Positions 16,829 to 26,008 of a DNA stretch of 64,000 bases are shown here, one piece after another. The stretch covers positions 2,972,001-3,036,000 of the forward strand of contig NZ_CP141590.1 of the NCBI RefSeq assembly GCF_035581365.1. Direction: 5' to 3'. Numbering within the stretch: position 1 is the first letter of the stretch; every line of letters starts with the position of its first letter. Origin of the DNA: Tsuneonella sp. CC-YZS046. Its GTDB lineage: Bacteria; Pseudomonadota; Alphaproteobacteria; Sphingomonadales; Sphingomonadaceae. Under the pieces are notes generated by a model. The model did not search any database, was not told the origin of the DNA, and saw nothing but the letters and a program-made list of their open reading frames with translations. The translations under genes were made by a program, and so were the position numbers.

Positions 16829-17832
16829 AGCCGCCGCTCCCGCATCAGGTGGAGGAGGAAGACCGGAACCCCCAGGAAGGCCGTGACGACGCCCAGCTTC
16901 AGCTCGTTCACGGAAGGAATGATGCGCACGGCGATATCGGCCAGCGTCAGCAGCACGGCGCCTGCCAGCATGGAAGGCAGCAGCAGGGCGGAGGGGCTGC
17001 GGTCGGTGAAGGGGCGTATCAGATGGGGCACGATCAGGCCGACGAAGCCGATCGCGCCCGATACGGCCACTGCGCCGCCCACCCCGATGGCGACGCCGAA
17101 GAGGATGCGAAGCCGCGATCTGCCCAGGTCGATGCCCAGCGATCTGGCGCCGTCTTCTCCCAGGCTCAATGCGTCGAGCGTATGGCCGCCGGTGAGCAGC
17201 AAGGCGCAACCCACGGCGATGCAGGGCAAGGCGATCCAGATATGCTCGACCGACCTGTTCTCGATCGAACCGAGCAGCCAGGTCATGATTTCCATGGCGG
17301 CGAAGGGGTTGGCGGAAAGGTTCAGGGCGAGGCTGATGCCCGCGCCGGCCAGGGTGGACACTGCGATTCCCGCAAGGATCAAGGTGAGCGGGCTTTCCGA
17401 TCGTCCGGCAAGGCCGAACAGCAGGCCCAGCGCCACCAGCCCGGCGATGATCGACAGGATCGGCAATATGGCGACATGCCATTCGGCCAGCCCGAAATAG
17501 AGCGCCATGACCGCGCCCAGCGCCGCTGCATTCGATGCGCCCAGCACGGATGGCTCGGCCAGCGGATTGCGCAGATAGCCCTGCAGGACCGCGCCGGCGA
17601 GGCCCAGCATCGCTCCGACCAGAATGCCGATCGCCATGCGGGGCAGGCGCAGGTCGATGACTATCGCTTCCGCTATCCGGTCCCCCTGCCCGGCAAGGGC
17701 GCCGAGGATGCAGCCGGGCGACAGCCCCACCGGCCCCAGTGCCAGCGACGAGCAGGCGGCGACGGCCAGCAGGACAAGCAGCAGGGGCACTAGCAGCGGG
17801 TGCCGCGCATCAGGGAGTGGAGTGCTGTTCAC
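16822..17832 (-). CDS. btuC: FecCD/BtuC family permease, corrinoid importer
   Basis: 336 residues, about ten transmembrane helices. FecCD family blocks: LRLPRMAIGILVGAMLGLAG, LQGYLRNPLAEPSVLGAS, LGEDGARSLGID, SGAIGFVGLIVPHLIRP. The GTG at 17832 is chosen as start because it follows GAGGTTATC; no ATG lies at a sensible distance. Specificity for B12 comes from context (riboswitch-linked island, divergent btuF) and not from the permease itself, since siderophore permeases look alike. Confidence 0.9.
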   Translation of the reverse strand: MNSTPLPDARHPLLVPLLLVLLAVAACSSLALGPVGLSPGCILGALAGQGDRIAEAIVIDLRLPRMAIGILVGAMLGLAGAVLQGYLRNPLAEPSVLGASNAAALGAVMALYFGLAEWHVAILPILSIIAGLVALGLLFGLAGRSESPLTLILAGIAVSTLAGAGISLALNLSANPFAAMEIMTWLLGSIENRSVEHIWIALPCIAVGCALLLTGGHTLDALSLGEDGARSLGIDLGRSRLRILFGVAIGVGGAVAVSGAIGFVGLIVPHLIRPFTDRSPSALLLPSMLAGAVLLTLADIAVRIIPSVNELKLGVVTAFLGVPVFLLHLMRERRLW

Positions 17833-17905
17833 GATAACCTCGCAATGGATCGGTTGCCCCGTCACGCTTGTGTCCCGGGGTCGTGCTGTTAAGGATCGCG
17901 GCCCG

Positions 17906-18772
17906 ATGCCACGGATGAAATCCTTGCTGTCTGCCCGCGCCGCGCTGGCCTTGGCCGTTCTCGCCTGCGGCGCGTTGCTGCTCGCGGCCCTTGCGCGCGG
18001 CGCAGGCGGCTCCGGCGGGGAAAGCAGCGGCCCGCGCCGTATCGTTTCGCTCAACCTCTGCTCGGACCAATATCTTCTGGCGGTGGCGGATCGCGGGCAG
18101 ATCGCGGGTCTCACCCACAATGCGGCAAATCCCGAAATCTCGGCCGCGGCCGGGCAGGTGCGCGGATTGCGAGTGCTCGACCAGTCGGCGGAGGAGATCC
18201 TCGCGATCGAGCCGGACCTGCTGGTGGGCATGCCCGCGCGCCGCAGCGCGGTGATGGCGGTGCTGAAGGGCCGAAACTACAGAACGCTCGACATGAAAAG
18301 CGCGGAAGATTTCCCGGACATTGCGCGGCAGGTCCGTCTGGTTGCCGGGGCCACCGGCCACCAGGCCCGGGGCGAGGCGCTGGTCGCGCGGATGGAAAGG
18401 GAGCTGGCCGCCTTGCCGCGGCCGGGTCAAGGCCGGGTGGCGGCCTATTACCAACGGCGCGGTTTCCTGACGGGAACCGGCACGCTGGTGGATGATCTGA
18501 TGCGGCGCGCGGGCCTGGTCAATCTGGCCGGCAAGCTCGGCAAACCGGCGCTTTCCCGAATGTCGCTGGAGGAGATGGTGGCCGCGCGGCCCGATTTCAT
18601 CATCGTGGAGAGCGCGACCGATCGGGTGACAGACCAGGGCACGGAAATGCTGCATCATCCCGCTTTGCGCGACATTCCGCGCCTTCGCCTGCCGCAGGCG
18701 TGGACGGTGTGCGGCGGCCCCGCCTATGTGCAGGCCGCGCGCAGCCTTGCGGAGCAGATCGAGACATCCTGA
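17906..18772 (+). CDS. btuF: periplasmic corrinoid-binding protein (BtuF-like)
   Basis: 288 residues. The N-terminal hydrophobic stretch (about 8-30) is a signal or anchor segment, then PRRIVSLNLCSDQYLLAVAD typical of BtuF/FepB-like binding proteins, ending in an all-alpha linked two-lobe fold (IVESATDRVTDQGTEM). It captures cobalamin in the periplasm for BtuCD. The ATG at 17906 is picked because it precedes a signal-like segment. It is transcribed away from btuC, from the 73-bp spacer 17833-17905, which holds no riboswitch. Confidence 0.88.
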   Translation: MPRMKSLLSARAALALAVLACGALLLAALARGAGGSGGESSGPRRIVSLNLCSDQYLLAVADRGQIAGLTHNAANPEISAAAGQVRGLRVLDQSAEEILAIEPDLLVGMPARRSAVMAVLKGRNYRTLDMKSAEDFPDIARQVRLVAGATGHQARGEALVARMERELAALPRPGQGRVAAYYQRRGFLTGTGTLVDDLMRRAGLVNLAGKLGKPALSRMSLEEMVAARPDFIIVESATDRVTDQGTEMLHHPALRDIPRLRLPQAWTVCGGPAYVQAARSLAEQIETS

Positions 18773-18789
18773 GGCGGCTTCGGCCAAGA

Positions 18790-19398
18790 TCAGAACTCGA
18801 TCCCGGCCTGCGCCTTGATGCCCGCGCGGAAGGGATGCTTCACCAGCGTCATCTCGGTCACGAGATCGGCCGCCTCGATCAGCGCTTCGGGCGCGTTGCG
18901 GCCGGTGATGATGACATGCTTCATCCCGGGGCGCGATCTCACCGCTTCCAGCACTTCGTCCAGCGGCAGGTAGTCATAGCGCAGCACGATATTCAGTTCA
19001 TCCGCCAGCACCATGTCGTAGGACGGATCGGCGATCATCCGCTTCACTTCCTCCCACGCAGCTTGCGCCACCGCGATGTCGCGCGCGCGATCCTGCGTGT
19101 CCCAGGTGAAGCCCTCGCCCATCGGTTTGAACTCGACATTGTTGGGAAAGGCGTCGAACACCACCTTCTCGCCCGTGCTCATCGCCCCCTTCACGAACTG
19201 AACTACGCCCACCTTCCGGCCGTGGCCGATGGCCCGCAGCACCATGCCGAGCGCGGCGGTGGTCTTACCCTTGCCCTTGCCGGTGTGGACGATCAGCAGG
19301 CCTTTCTCGACTGTCTTGTTCGCCATGATCTTCTCATGGGCGGCCTGCTTCTTCTTCATCTTCGCATTGTGCTGCTCGTCGGTCCGTTCGGCCATCAT
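18790..19398 (-). CDS. cobO: corrinoid adenosyltransferase (CobO/BtuR)
   Basis: 202 residues. The P-loop-like GKGKGKTT is at residues 40-47, followed by TAALGMVLRAIGHGRKVGVVQFVKG, VLADELNIVLRYDYL and ITGRNAPEALIEAADLVTEM, all BtuR/CobO features. It transfers the adenosyl group of ATP to cob(I)alamin or cobinamide and so makes coenzyme B12. The ATG at 19398 overlaps the cobN stop by 4 bp and follows GGAGGAGCG; a second ATG one codon on (19395) is possible. Last gene of the second riboswitch operon, converging on btuF. Confidence 0.95.
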   Translation of the reverse strand: MMAERTDEQHNAKMKKKQAAHEKIMANKTVEKGLLIVHTGKGKGKTTAALGMVLRAIGHGRKVGVVQFVKGAMSTGEKVVFDAFPNNVEFKPMGEGFTWDTQDRARDIAVAQAAWEEVKRMIADPSYDMVLADELNIVLRYDYLPLDEVLEAVRSRPGMKHVIITGRNAPEALIEAADLVTEMTLVKHPFRAGIKAQAGIEF

Positions 19399-22300
19399 CG
19401 CTCCTCCATGATCTGCGCCAGCAGCAACGCGGCGCTGTTCGACTTCGGTTTCCACAGTTCGCGTTCCAGCGCCTCGGCCAGCCGCGCGGCGGTTTCGCGC
19501 AAGGCCGCCGGATTGGCCTGCGCCATGAAGGCGCGCACCTCCTCGTCCTCGATGAAGGCGGCATGGACAGCGTCGAAATGGTGGTCCTTCACCGCGTGGG
19601 TGGTGGCCGCGAAGGCGAAAAGATAATCGACACTGGCGGCAATCTCGAACGCGCCCTTGTATCCGTGCCGCATCACCCCCGCGATCCATTTGGGGTTGGT
19701 GAGGCGGGCGCGGACGACCCGGCCGATCTCGTCGTCCAGCTTGCGGACGACCGGCTTCTCCGGCCTGCTGTGATCATTGTGGTAGGATAGCGGAGCCTTG
19801 CCGGAGAGATGCTCCACGGCAGCCGCGATACCGCCCTCGAACTGATAGTAGTCGTCGCTGTCGAGCAGGTCGTGCTCGCGATTGTCCTGGTTCTGGACCA
19901 CGGCGTCGGCGCGGGCGAGGCGCGCGGTGAAGAGCGCGCGTTCCTCATCCCCTTCCGTGCCGCCGCCATAGGCGTAGCTGCCCCAGTCGAGATAGACCTC
20001 GGCCAGGTCCGCGCGGCTGTGCCAGAGGCGCTCGTCGATCATGGCCTGCAGCCCCGCTCCATAGGCGCCGGGCTTCGATCCGAACACACGCGCCCCGGCG
20101 CGGCGGCGCGCCACGTCGGCATTCTCTCCTGCCTCGACCAGTTCCTCGACCTCGGCGCGGTGCCGGGCGGCCGCCGGATTGTCCTCCGCCGGTTCGTCCA
20201 GCGCCATCACGGCCCGCGCGGCGCTGTCGATCAGGTCCATCTGTTCGGGAAAGGCGTCGCGGAAGAAGCCGGATACCCGGAAGATCACGTCCACGCGCGG
20301 GCGGCCGAGTTCGGCCAGCGGCATGATCTCGAAGCCGGTGACGCGGCCGGACGTCCATTCCCAGCGCGGGCGCACGCCCATCAGCGCCAGCGCCTGCGCG
20401 ATGTCGTCCCCGCCGGTGCGCATATTGGCCGTGCCCCAGGCGGACAGCGCCATGGCTTTCGGATATTCGCCTTCGCGCTGGAGATAGTCCTCCACCAGCA
20501 TCTGCGCAGAGCGGAAGCCCAGATCCCAGGCCACGGCGGTGGGGACGGAACGCGTGTCCACCGAATAGAAATTGCGCCCGGTCGGCAGCACGTCAGGCCG
20601 CCCGCGCGTGGGAGCGCCGGATGGCCCCGGCATTACGAAGCGCCCGTCGAGGCCGGCCAGCAGCGCGGCTTGCTCGGCCGGGCCGCAGGCGTCGACACGC
20701 GGGGCGAGTTCGCCGGCGATGGCCTGAAGGACCGCGGCGGAGCGCGGCCCGACAAGCGCTTCCGCTTCCGGCGAGTGGCGCTCGACCAGTCTGGCGGCCA
20801 GCAATTCCAGCCGCTCCACCGTATCGCCATGGGTGCGCCATGAATCGGCCGCGACCTCTTCCAGCATCGCCGGGCGCGGACCATCCCAAGGGTCGCCCAG
20901 GCGGCAGTCGAGCGGATCGAAATCGAGGGCGAGATCGCCGGCCAATGCGCGGAGCAGCGAGGCCTCGCCGGGTCGATCGTAACCGCGCGGCACGCGGGCG
21001 AGCGCCACGATCAGGTCGCGCCGCAGCCGTCCTTCGGGCGAACGGGTGAAGACATGCAATCCATCGCGGATCTGCATTTCCTTCAGCTCGCACAGGTAAT
21101 TGTCGATCGCCGCCAAAGCATCATCGCCATCGCCTTGTGCGCCCGCGTCCCGGTCCAGCCCCTGCGATCGCGCCAGATCGAGGATCTCGCGGCGCAGATG
21201 CTCCAGCCGCCTCGGGTCCATCCCGGCGGCGAGGTAATATTCGTCCACCAGCGCTTCGAGCTGCTTGAGCGGACCGTAGCTTTCGGCGCGGGTCAGCGGC
21301 GGGGTCAGGTGATCGATGATGCAGGCGCCGATGCGGCGCTTGGCCTGGGTCCCTTCGCCCGGATCGTTGACGATGAAGGGGTAGAGCTGCGGAACCGGCC
21401 CCGCGCAGATCTCGGGAAAGCATTCGCGCGAGAGGGAAACCGCCTTGCCCGGCAGCCATTCGAGATTGCCGTGCTTGCCGACATGGACCACCGCATGCGC
21501 GCCGAAAGCCCGGTTGAGCCAGATATGGAAGGCCAGGTAGCCATGCGGCGGCGGCAGGGCCGGGTCGTGATAACTTTCCTTGGGATCGATGTTGTAGCCT
21601 CGCGCGGGCTGGACCGCGACGGCGAGCTTGCCGAAGCGATGAACGGCAAGGCGGAAAGCACCATCGCGCGCGAAGGGATCGTCTTCGGGCTGGCCCCAGC
21701 GTCCGAGCATCGCGGAACGGGCGGCTGCGGGGATTTCGGCGAAGGCGGCGTGATATTCCCTCAGGGGCAGTAAAGCCTCTCCTCCCTGGGGCCGGTCCAG
21801 CGAGGACAGATCGTTCGTAACTCCGCTGGTCATGATCCGCATCAGCGCCGGGCCATCCTGCGGCGCATTGCCCACGTCATAGCCTGCCTCCCGCAGCGCC
21901 GTGATGATCGCAGCGGCGCTGGCGGGCGTATCCAGCCCCACGCCATTGCCGATCCGCCCGTCGCGATTGGGATAATTGGCCAGCACCAGCGCGATCCGGC
22001 GTTGGGAGGCAGGTGTGCGGCGCAGCCGCGCCCAGTTCGCGGCGAGGTCGGCAACGAAGGCGAGGCGATCCGCCAGGACGCGCGGCACCACGATGCCGCA
22101 TTCGGTGAGGGGGTCGAACCGCTCGGCGGCCTTGAAGGCAACCGCGCGCGTGAACAGGCGGCCATCCACTTCCGGCAGGGCGATGTTCATGGCGAGATCG
22201 CGCGCGCCAAGGCCGCGCGGGCTCTGGCTCCATGCGCTTTCCTCGATCCCGGCGAAGACGGTCTGCAGGATCGGGCAGTCCGCCTGCTCCAGCACGGAAG

Positions 22301-23138
22301 GGATGCGCGCCTCGCCGGAGGACGATGCGGCGAAGGAGGTGGCGTTGACGATGATATCCGGCCCGATTTCGCGCAGCGAACTGCCCAGCCAGTCGATCGC
22401 GAAGGGTTCCCGCAAGGCGCGGACATGGACGGCCGCCACGTTGAATCCCCGCGCTTGCAGTGCCGTCATCATGGCATCCACCGCGTCCAGCGTGCCGGCG
22501 ACCAGCAATGCGCGGTAGAATACCAGCAGGGCGACAGGCTGCCGGGGCCGCCAGCCGGCACGGATATCGGCCAGGGTGGGCCGTTCCCTGCCGGGCAGAT
22601 ACAGCCCGGCGTCGGCAACCGGCAGGGGATCGTCCGCCCGCCCGCAATCCCGCCCGATCAGGCTGGCGGCGGTGCGCAGGAAGCTGACCGCGTTGGGCAC
22701 GCCGCCCTGCCTGACATAATCCCGCAGGCGGGCGAGAATATCCGTGGGCAGGGTGGAAGCGCGGGCGAGGGCCGGGTCTTCCTCCCGCCCGTTCTCCAGC
22801 GCGGCGAAGGCGATCCCCCGTTCCCGCGCGGTCGCGGCGATCTCGTCTATCCCGTAAGGCCAGTAGGATTTTCCCCCCAGCAGCACCACGCAGACGAACT
22901 TCGCGTGCGTAATCACCTTCTCGACGTAGAGATCGACCGAATAGGGGTGGCGGAGGTGGAGGAGATTGGCGAGGCGGACGCTTGGTGCGCCATCGCCCAT
23001 CTGCGCCGCGGCGCGCGCGAAACAGGCAAGCTCGCTGTCGGCCACGGTCAGGATCACGATCTCGCCCGGCGACTGGGCGAGATCCACCGCCTCGTCCCCG
23101 TTGGATATCGTTCCCGGCGTAGCCGACAGCAGGTGCAT
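19395..23138 (-). CDS. cobN: cobaltochelatase large subunit CobN
   Basis: 1,247 residues, the normal CobN length and homologous to the ChlH/BchH chelatase subunit. Recognisable blocks: DLYVEKVITHAKFVCVVLLGG with PYGIDE, VHVGKHGNLEWLPGKAV, GTQAKRRIGACIIDHLTPPL, and RRPRVDVIFRVSGFFRDAFPEQ-like sequence near residue 950. CobN inserts cobalt into hydrogenobyrinic diamide in the aerobic pathway and needs the AAA+ CobS and CobT partners, which are absent from this window. It sits between cobW and cobO in one operon. No frameshift or stop is visible. Confidence 0.96.
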   Translation of the reverse strand: MHLLSATPGTISNGDEAVDLAQSPGEIVILTVADSELACFARAAAQMGDGAPSVRLANLLHLRHPYSVDLYVEKVITHAKFVCVVLLGGKSYWPYGIDEIAATARERGIAFAALENGREEDPALARASTLPTDILARLRDYVRQGGVPNAVSFLRTAASLIGRDCGRADDPLPVADAGLYLPGRERPTLADIRAGWRPRQPVALLVFYRALLVAGTLDAVDAMMTALQARGFNVAAVHVRALREPFAIDWLGSSLREIGPDIIVNATSFAASSSGEARIPSVLEQADCPILQTVFAGIEESAWSQSPRGLGARDLAMNIALPEVDGRLFTRAVAFKAAERFDPLTECGIVVPRVLADRLAFVADLAANWARLRRTPASQRRIALVLANYPNRDGRIGNGVGLDTPASAAAIITALREAGYDVGNAPQDGPALMRIMTSGVTNDLSSLDRPQGGEALLPLREYHAAFAEIPAAARSAMLGRWGQPEDDPFARDGAFRLAVHRFGKLAVAVQPARGYNIDPKESYHDPALPPPHGYLAFHIWLNRAFGAHAVVHVGKHGNLEWLPGKAVSLSRECFPEICAGPVPQLYPFIVNDPGEGTQAKRRIGACIIDHLTPPLTRAESYGPLKQLEALVDEYYLAAGMDPRRLEHLRREILDLARSQGLDRDAGAQGDGDDALAAIDNYLCELKEMQIRDGLHVFTRSPEGRLRRDLIVALARVPRGYDRPGEASLLRALAGDLALDFDPLDCRLGDPWDGPRPAMLEEVAADSWRTHGDTVERLELLAARLVERHSPEAEALVGPRSAAVLQAIAGELAPRVDACGPAEQAALLAGLDGRFVMPGPSGAPTRGRPDVLPTGRNFYSVDTRSVPTAVAWDLGFRSAQMLVEDYLQREGEYPKAMALSAWGTANMRTGGDDIAQALALMGVRPRWEWTSGRVTGFEIMPLAELGRPRVDVIFRVSGFFRDAFPEQMDLIDSAARAVMALDEPAEDNPAAARHRAEVEELVEAGENADVARRRAGARVFGSKPGAYGAGLQAMIDERLWHSRADLAEVYLDWGSYAYGGGTEGDEERALFTARLARADAVVQNQDNREHDLLDSDDYYQFEGGIAAAVEHLSGKAPLSYHNDHSRPEKPVVRKLDDEIGRVVRARLTNPKWIAGVMRHGYKGAFEIAASVDYLFAFAATTHAVKDHHFDAVHAAFIEDEEVRAFMAQANPAALRETAARLAEALERELWKPKSNSAALLLAQIMEER

Positions 23139-23139
23139 G

Positions 23140-24177
23140 TCAGCCCAGCATTTCCGCCAGCCCCGTTTCGATCGCCCCGCGGTCCAGCCCTTTCTGGCCG
23201 ATGACGACGAGCTGCGTGCGGCGCGGCTCTTGCGCGCTCCACGCCCGGTCGAAATGATGCTGGATGCGCGGCCCTACCCCTTGCAGGACGAGGCGGCCGG
23301 GCTTGCCCGACAGCGCGACCATGCCCTTCACCCGCAGGATGTCGTGAGAGGCGATCAACTCGCCCAGCCGCCCGAGCAAGGCGTCGAGTTCGCCCACTTC
23401 CCCGCCGCGCACCACGAAGCTGTCGAAATCGTCATGATCGTGATCGTCGTCTTCCGCGTCATGGTGGGAAGGGCGGGCTTCCAGATCGTCTTCCGCCCCG
23501 GCGAGCAGGCCCAGCAGCGCGGCGGGATCGATCGCGCCATGATCGGCCCGGACCAGCTTCACGCCCTCGCGGGTTTCCTTCGCCAGATCGGCTTCGAGCC
23601 GGGCCAGCGTGCCCTCGTCCACCAGATCGGTCTTGTTGAGGATGACCATGTCGGCGCAGGCAAGCTGGTCCTCGAACAGTTCCTCCAGCGGGCTGTCATG
23701 ATCGAGATTGGGATCGGCCGCCCGCGCCGCCGCCAGCGCCGCCTCGTCGGCCGCAAAGCGTCCGGCGGCCACGGCATCGGCGTCGATCAGCGCGACCACC
23801 CCATCCACCGTGGCGCGGGTGCGGATGTCGGGCCACTGGAACGCCTTCACCAGCGGCTTGGGCAGCGCGAGGCCCGATGTCTCGATGATGATGTGCTCGG
23901 GCGGGTTCGGCCGGTCGAGCAGCTTCTGCATGGTCGGCAGGAAATCGTCCGCCACGGTGCAGCAGATGCAGCCATTGGCCAGTTCCACGATGTCCCCTTC
24001 CGGGCAGGCTTCGTCGTTGCAGCCTTTCACCAGCTCGCCGTCCACCCCGACATCGCCGAACTCGTTGATGACCAGCGCCAGCCTGCGCCCTTTGGCATTG
24101 CGCAGCAGGTGGCGGATCAGCGTGGTCTTGCCCGCGCCGAGGAAGCCGGTGATGACGGTTGCCGGGACTTTGCTCAT
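23140..24177 (-). CDS. cobW: CobW-like GTPase metal chaperone
   Basis: 345 residues of the COG0523 G3E GTPase family: P-loop GFLGAGKT (11-18), the metal motif GCICC (69-73), NKTDLVD and a C-terminal CobW_C domain. A histidine/aspartate-rich loop (SHHDAEDDDHDHDD, about residue 235) is typical of metal chaperones. Next to cobN it is most likely the cobalt chaperone for chelation; paralogues serve zinc. The ATG at 24177 overlaps the upstream ATPase stop by 4 bp, and cobN follows after 1 bp. Confidence 0.93.
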   Translation of the reverse strand: MSKVPATVITGFLGAGKTTLIRHLLRNAKGRRLALVINEFGDVGVDGELVKGCNDEACPEGDIVELANGCICCTVADDFLPTMQKLLDRPNPPEHIIIETSGLALPKPLVKAFQWPDIRTRATVDGVVALIDADAVAAGRFAADEAALAAARAADPNLDHDSPLEELFEDQLACADMVILNKTDLVDEGTLARLEADLAKETREGVKLVRADHGAIDPAALLGLLAGAEDDLEARPSHHDAEDDDHDHDDFDSFVVRGGEVGELDALLGRLGELIASHDILRVKGMVALSGKPGRLVLQGVGPRIQHHFDRAWSAQEPRRTQLVVIGQKGLDRGAIETGLAEMLG

Positions 24178-24989
24178 GCCTCTTCTCCTTTGTGTGAGGG
24201 ATGGGATGCGTGGTCCCGCAGGGCCTGCCAGGGGATCACGAAACGCTCCAATTCATGCGCGCCGTGATGGCCGGACACGCGATAATGCCGCGCGAGGCCC
24301 GGCGGCGAGAGCACGTCATGCGGCGGTCCGTCCGCCACCAGCCGCCCTTCGTGCAGCATAATGAGCCGGTCGCAGAAGCGGGAGGCGAGCGCGAGATCGT
24401 GCAGCACCGCGATCACCAGCGCGCCACGCTCTGCCTCTTCGCGCAGCAGGCCCATGATCCGCAGCGCATGGCGCGGATCGAGCGCGCCGACCGGCTCGTC
24501 CGCGATCAGGATCGGCGCTTCGACCGCCAGCGCGCGAGCCAGCAGCACGCGGGCGCGTTCGCCGCCGGAGAGCGATTGCACGTCCCGGTCCGCCATGGAG
24601 GTCAGGTCCGCCCGGGCAAGCGCGCGCTCGATCGCCGCTTCATCCGCCGGGGAGAGGGTACCGAAACGGCCGAGATAAGGCCCTCGGCCCAGCGCCACGG
24701 TCGCACGCGCGGCAAGCGGCCAATGCACCGCGTCGCCCTGCGGCAGATAGGCGATCAGCCGCGCGGCATCGCGGCGGGCCATGGCGGAGAGCGGCACGCC
24801 GTCCACCGCGACTATCCCTGCGCTTGGCGGCAGCAGGCCCGCGATGGCCCGCCCCAGGGTCGATTTTCCCGCGCCATTGGGGCCGACCAGCCCCAGCAGC
24901 GTGCCGCCATCGGCCGTGAAGCCGATGTCCCGCAGCACCGGACGGCGCCCGATCGGAACCGAGAGATGGTCGAGCGAAAGGCGGGTCAT
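24174..24989 (-). CDS. ABC transporter ATP-binding protein, second FecE/BtuD-like
   Basis: 271 residues. Walker A GPNGAGKST, signature SLSGGERARVLLARAL, Walker B ILIADEPVGALD, switch histidine in VLHDLALA. It is similar throughout to the BtuD at 16034-16828 (LIAYLPQGDAVHWPL against LAYLPQGQTLHWPL), so the two arose by duplication or are close paralogues. Start at ATG 24989, overlapping the permease stop by 4 bp. The ligand is probably a corrinoid or cobalt complex, by context. Confidence 0.9.
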   Translation of the reverse strand: MTRLSLDHLSVPIGRRPVLRDIGFTADGGTLLGLVGPNGAGKSTLGRAIAGLLPPSAGIVAVDGVPLSAMARRDAARLIAYLPQGDAVHWPLAARATVALGRGPYLGRFGTLSPADEAAIERALARADLTSMADRDVQSLSGGERARVLLARALAVEAPILIADEPVGALDPRHALRIMGLLREEAERGALVIAVLHDLALASRFCDRLIMLHEGRLVADGPPHDVLSPPGLARHYRVSGHHGAHELERFVIPWQALRDHASHPSHKGEEA

Positions 24990-26008
24990 GCCAATTGCCG
25001 CCGCAGATGGAGGACGAGATAGAGGAAGAACGGCGTGCCGAGCAGCGAGGTCAGTACGCCGAGCTGGAGTTCGGGGCCGACCGCGATCAGCCGCACGACG
25101 ATATCCGCCGCCAGCACCAGCGCGCCGCCGCCGATGATGCTGGGCAGGACGATCCGGCTGGGCACCTGGCCCACCAGCGGGCGGATCAGATGCGGCATCA
25201 TCAGCCCCACGAAGCCGACCGAGCCGGTCACCGCCACGCCCGCGCCCACGGCCAGGCTGGTGCCGGTGATCGCCATCGCCCGCAGCCTTGGCGTATTGAG
25301 GCCGAGGCTGCGCGCCGCATCCTCGCCCAGCGCCAGCAGGTCGAGCGAAGGCGCGGCGGCGAGCAGGATGACAAGGCCGATCAGGATGAACGGAGCGGCC
25401 AGCCGCACTTCGGCGAAAGTGCGGTCCTTCACCGATCCCAGCAGCCACATCGCGATCTCGCTGACTGCCCAGGGATTGGTGGAAAGGTTCATCGCCAGCG
25501 AAGTGAGCGCGATCGATATGCCACTGATCCCCGAGCCGACGAGGATCAGCGTCAGCGTGCTGCCGCTGTCCTTCGCCACATAGAGCAGGATCACGGTGGC
25601 GAGCCCGGCGCCGATCATCGCGCAGGCCGGCAGCCACAGCGGCACGATGCCGGCGAGGCCGAAATAGATCGCGATCACCGCGCCGAGGCTCGCCGCGCCG
25701 GAAATGCCGAGCGTGGTCGGCTCGGCCAGCGGATTGTGCAGCAGCCCCTGCAGCACCGCGCCCGCGCCGCCCAGCGAGGCGCCCAGCAGCACGGCGAGCA
25801 GCATGCGGGGCATACGCAGTTCCTGCACGATGATCCCGCTCGCCGGATCGGCCAGCCCGAAAGCGGCCTTGACGAGGCGCGGCAGCGGGATGGGGACATA
25901 GCCGATCGTCAGTGAGCCAAGCATCAGCAGGACGAGAACAAGCGAGAGGATACCGCACAAGGCGGCGGTTCCGATGCGGGGAACGGCTGATCCGGGGCCC
26001 TGGGTCAT
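24986..26008 (-). CDS. FecCD family ABC permease, second corrinoid-type importer
   Basis: 340 residues, about ten helices. Blocks: LRMPRMLLAVLLGASLGGAG, LQGLLHNPLAEPTTLGIS, LGEDAARSLGLN, TGSVGFVGLMMPHLIRP. Paralogue of the BtuC at 16822-17832. The ATG at 26008 overlaps the stop of the binding-protein gene by 4 bp; the longer frame upstream is not family-like. It works with the ATPase and binding protein on either side. Confidence 0.91.
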   Translation of the reverse strand: MTQGPGSAVPRIGTAALCGILSLVLVLLMLGSLTIGYVPIPLPRLVKAAFGLADPASGIIVQELRMPRMLLAVLLGASLGGAGAVLQGLLHNPLAEPTTLGISGAASLGAVIAIYFGLAGIVPLWLPACAMIGAGLATVILLYVAKDSGSTLTLILVGSGISGISIALTSLAMNLSTNPWAVSEIAMWLLGSVKDRTFAEVRLAAPFILIGLVILLAAAPSLDLLALGEDAARSLGLNTPRLRAMAITGTSLAVGAGVAVTGSVGFVGLMMPHLIRPLVGQVPSRIVLPSIIGGGALVLAADIVVRLIAVGPELQLGVLTSLLGTPFFLYLVLHLRRQLA

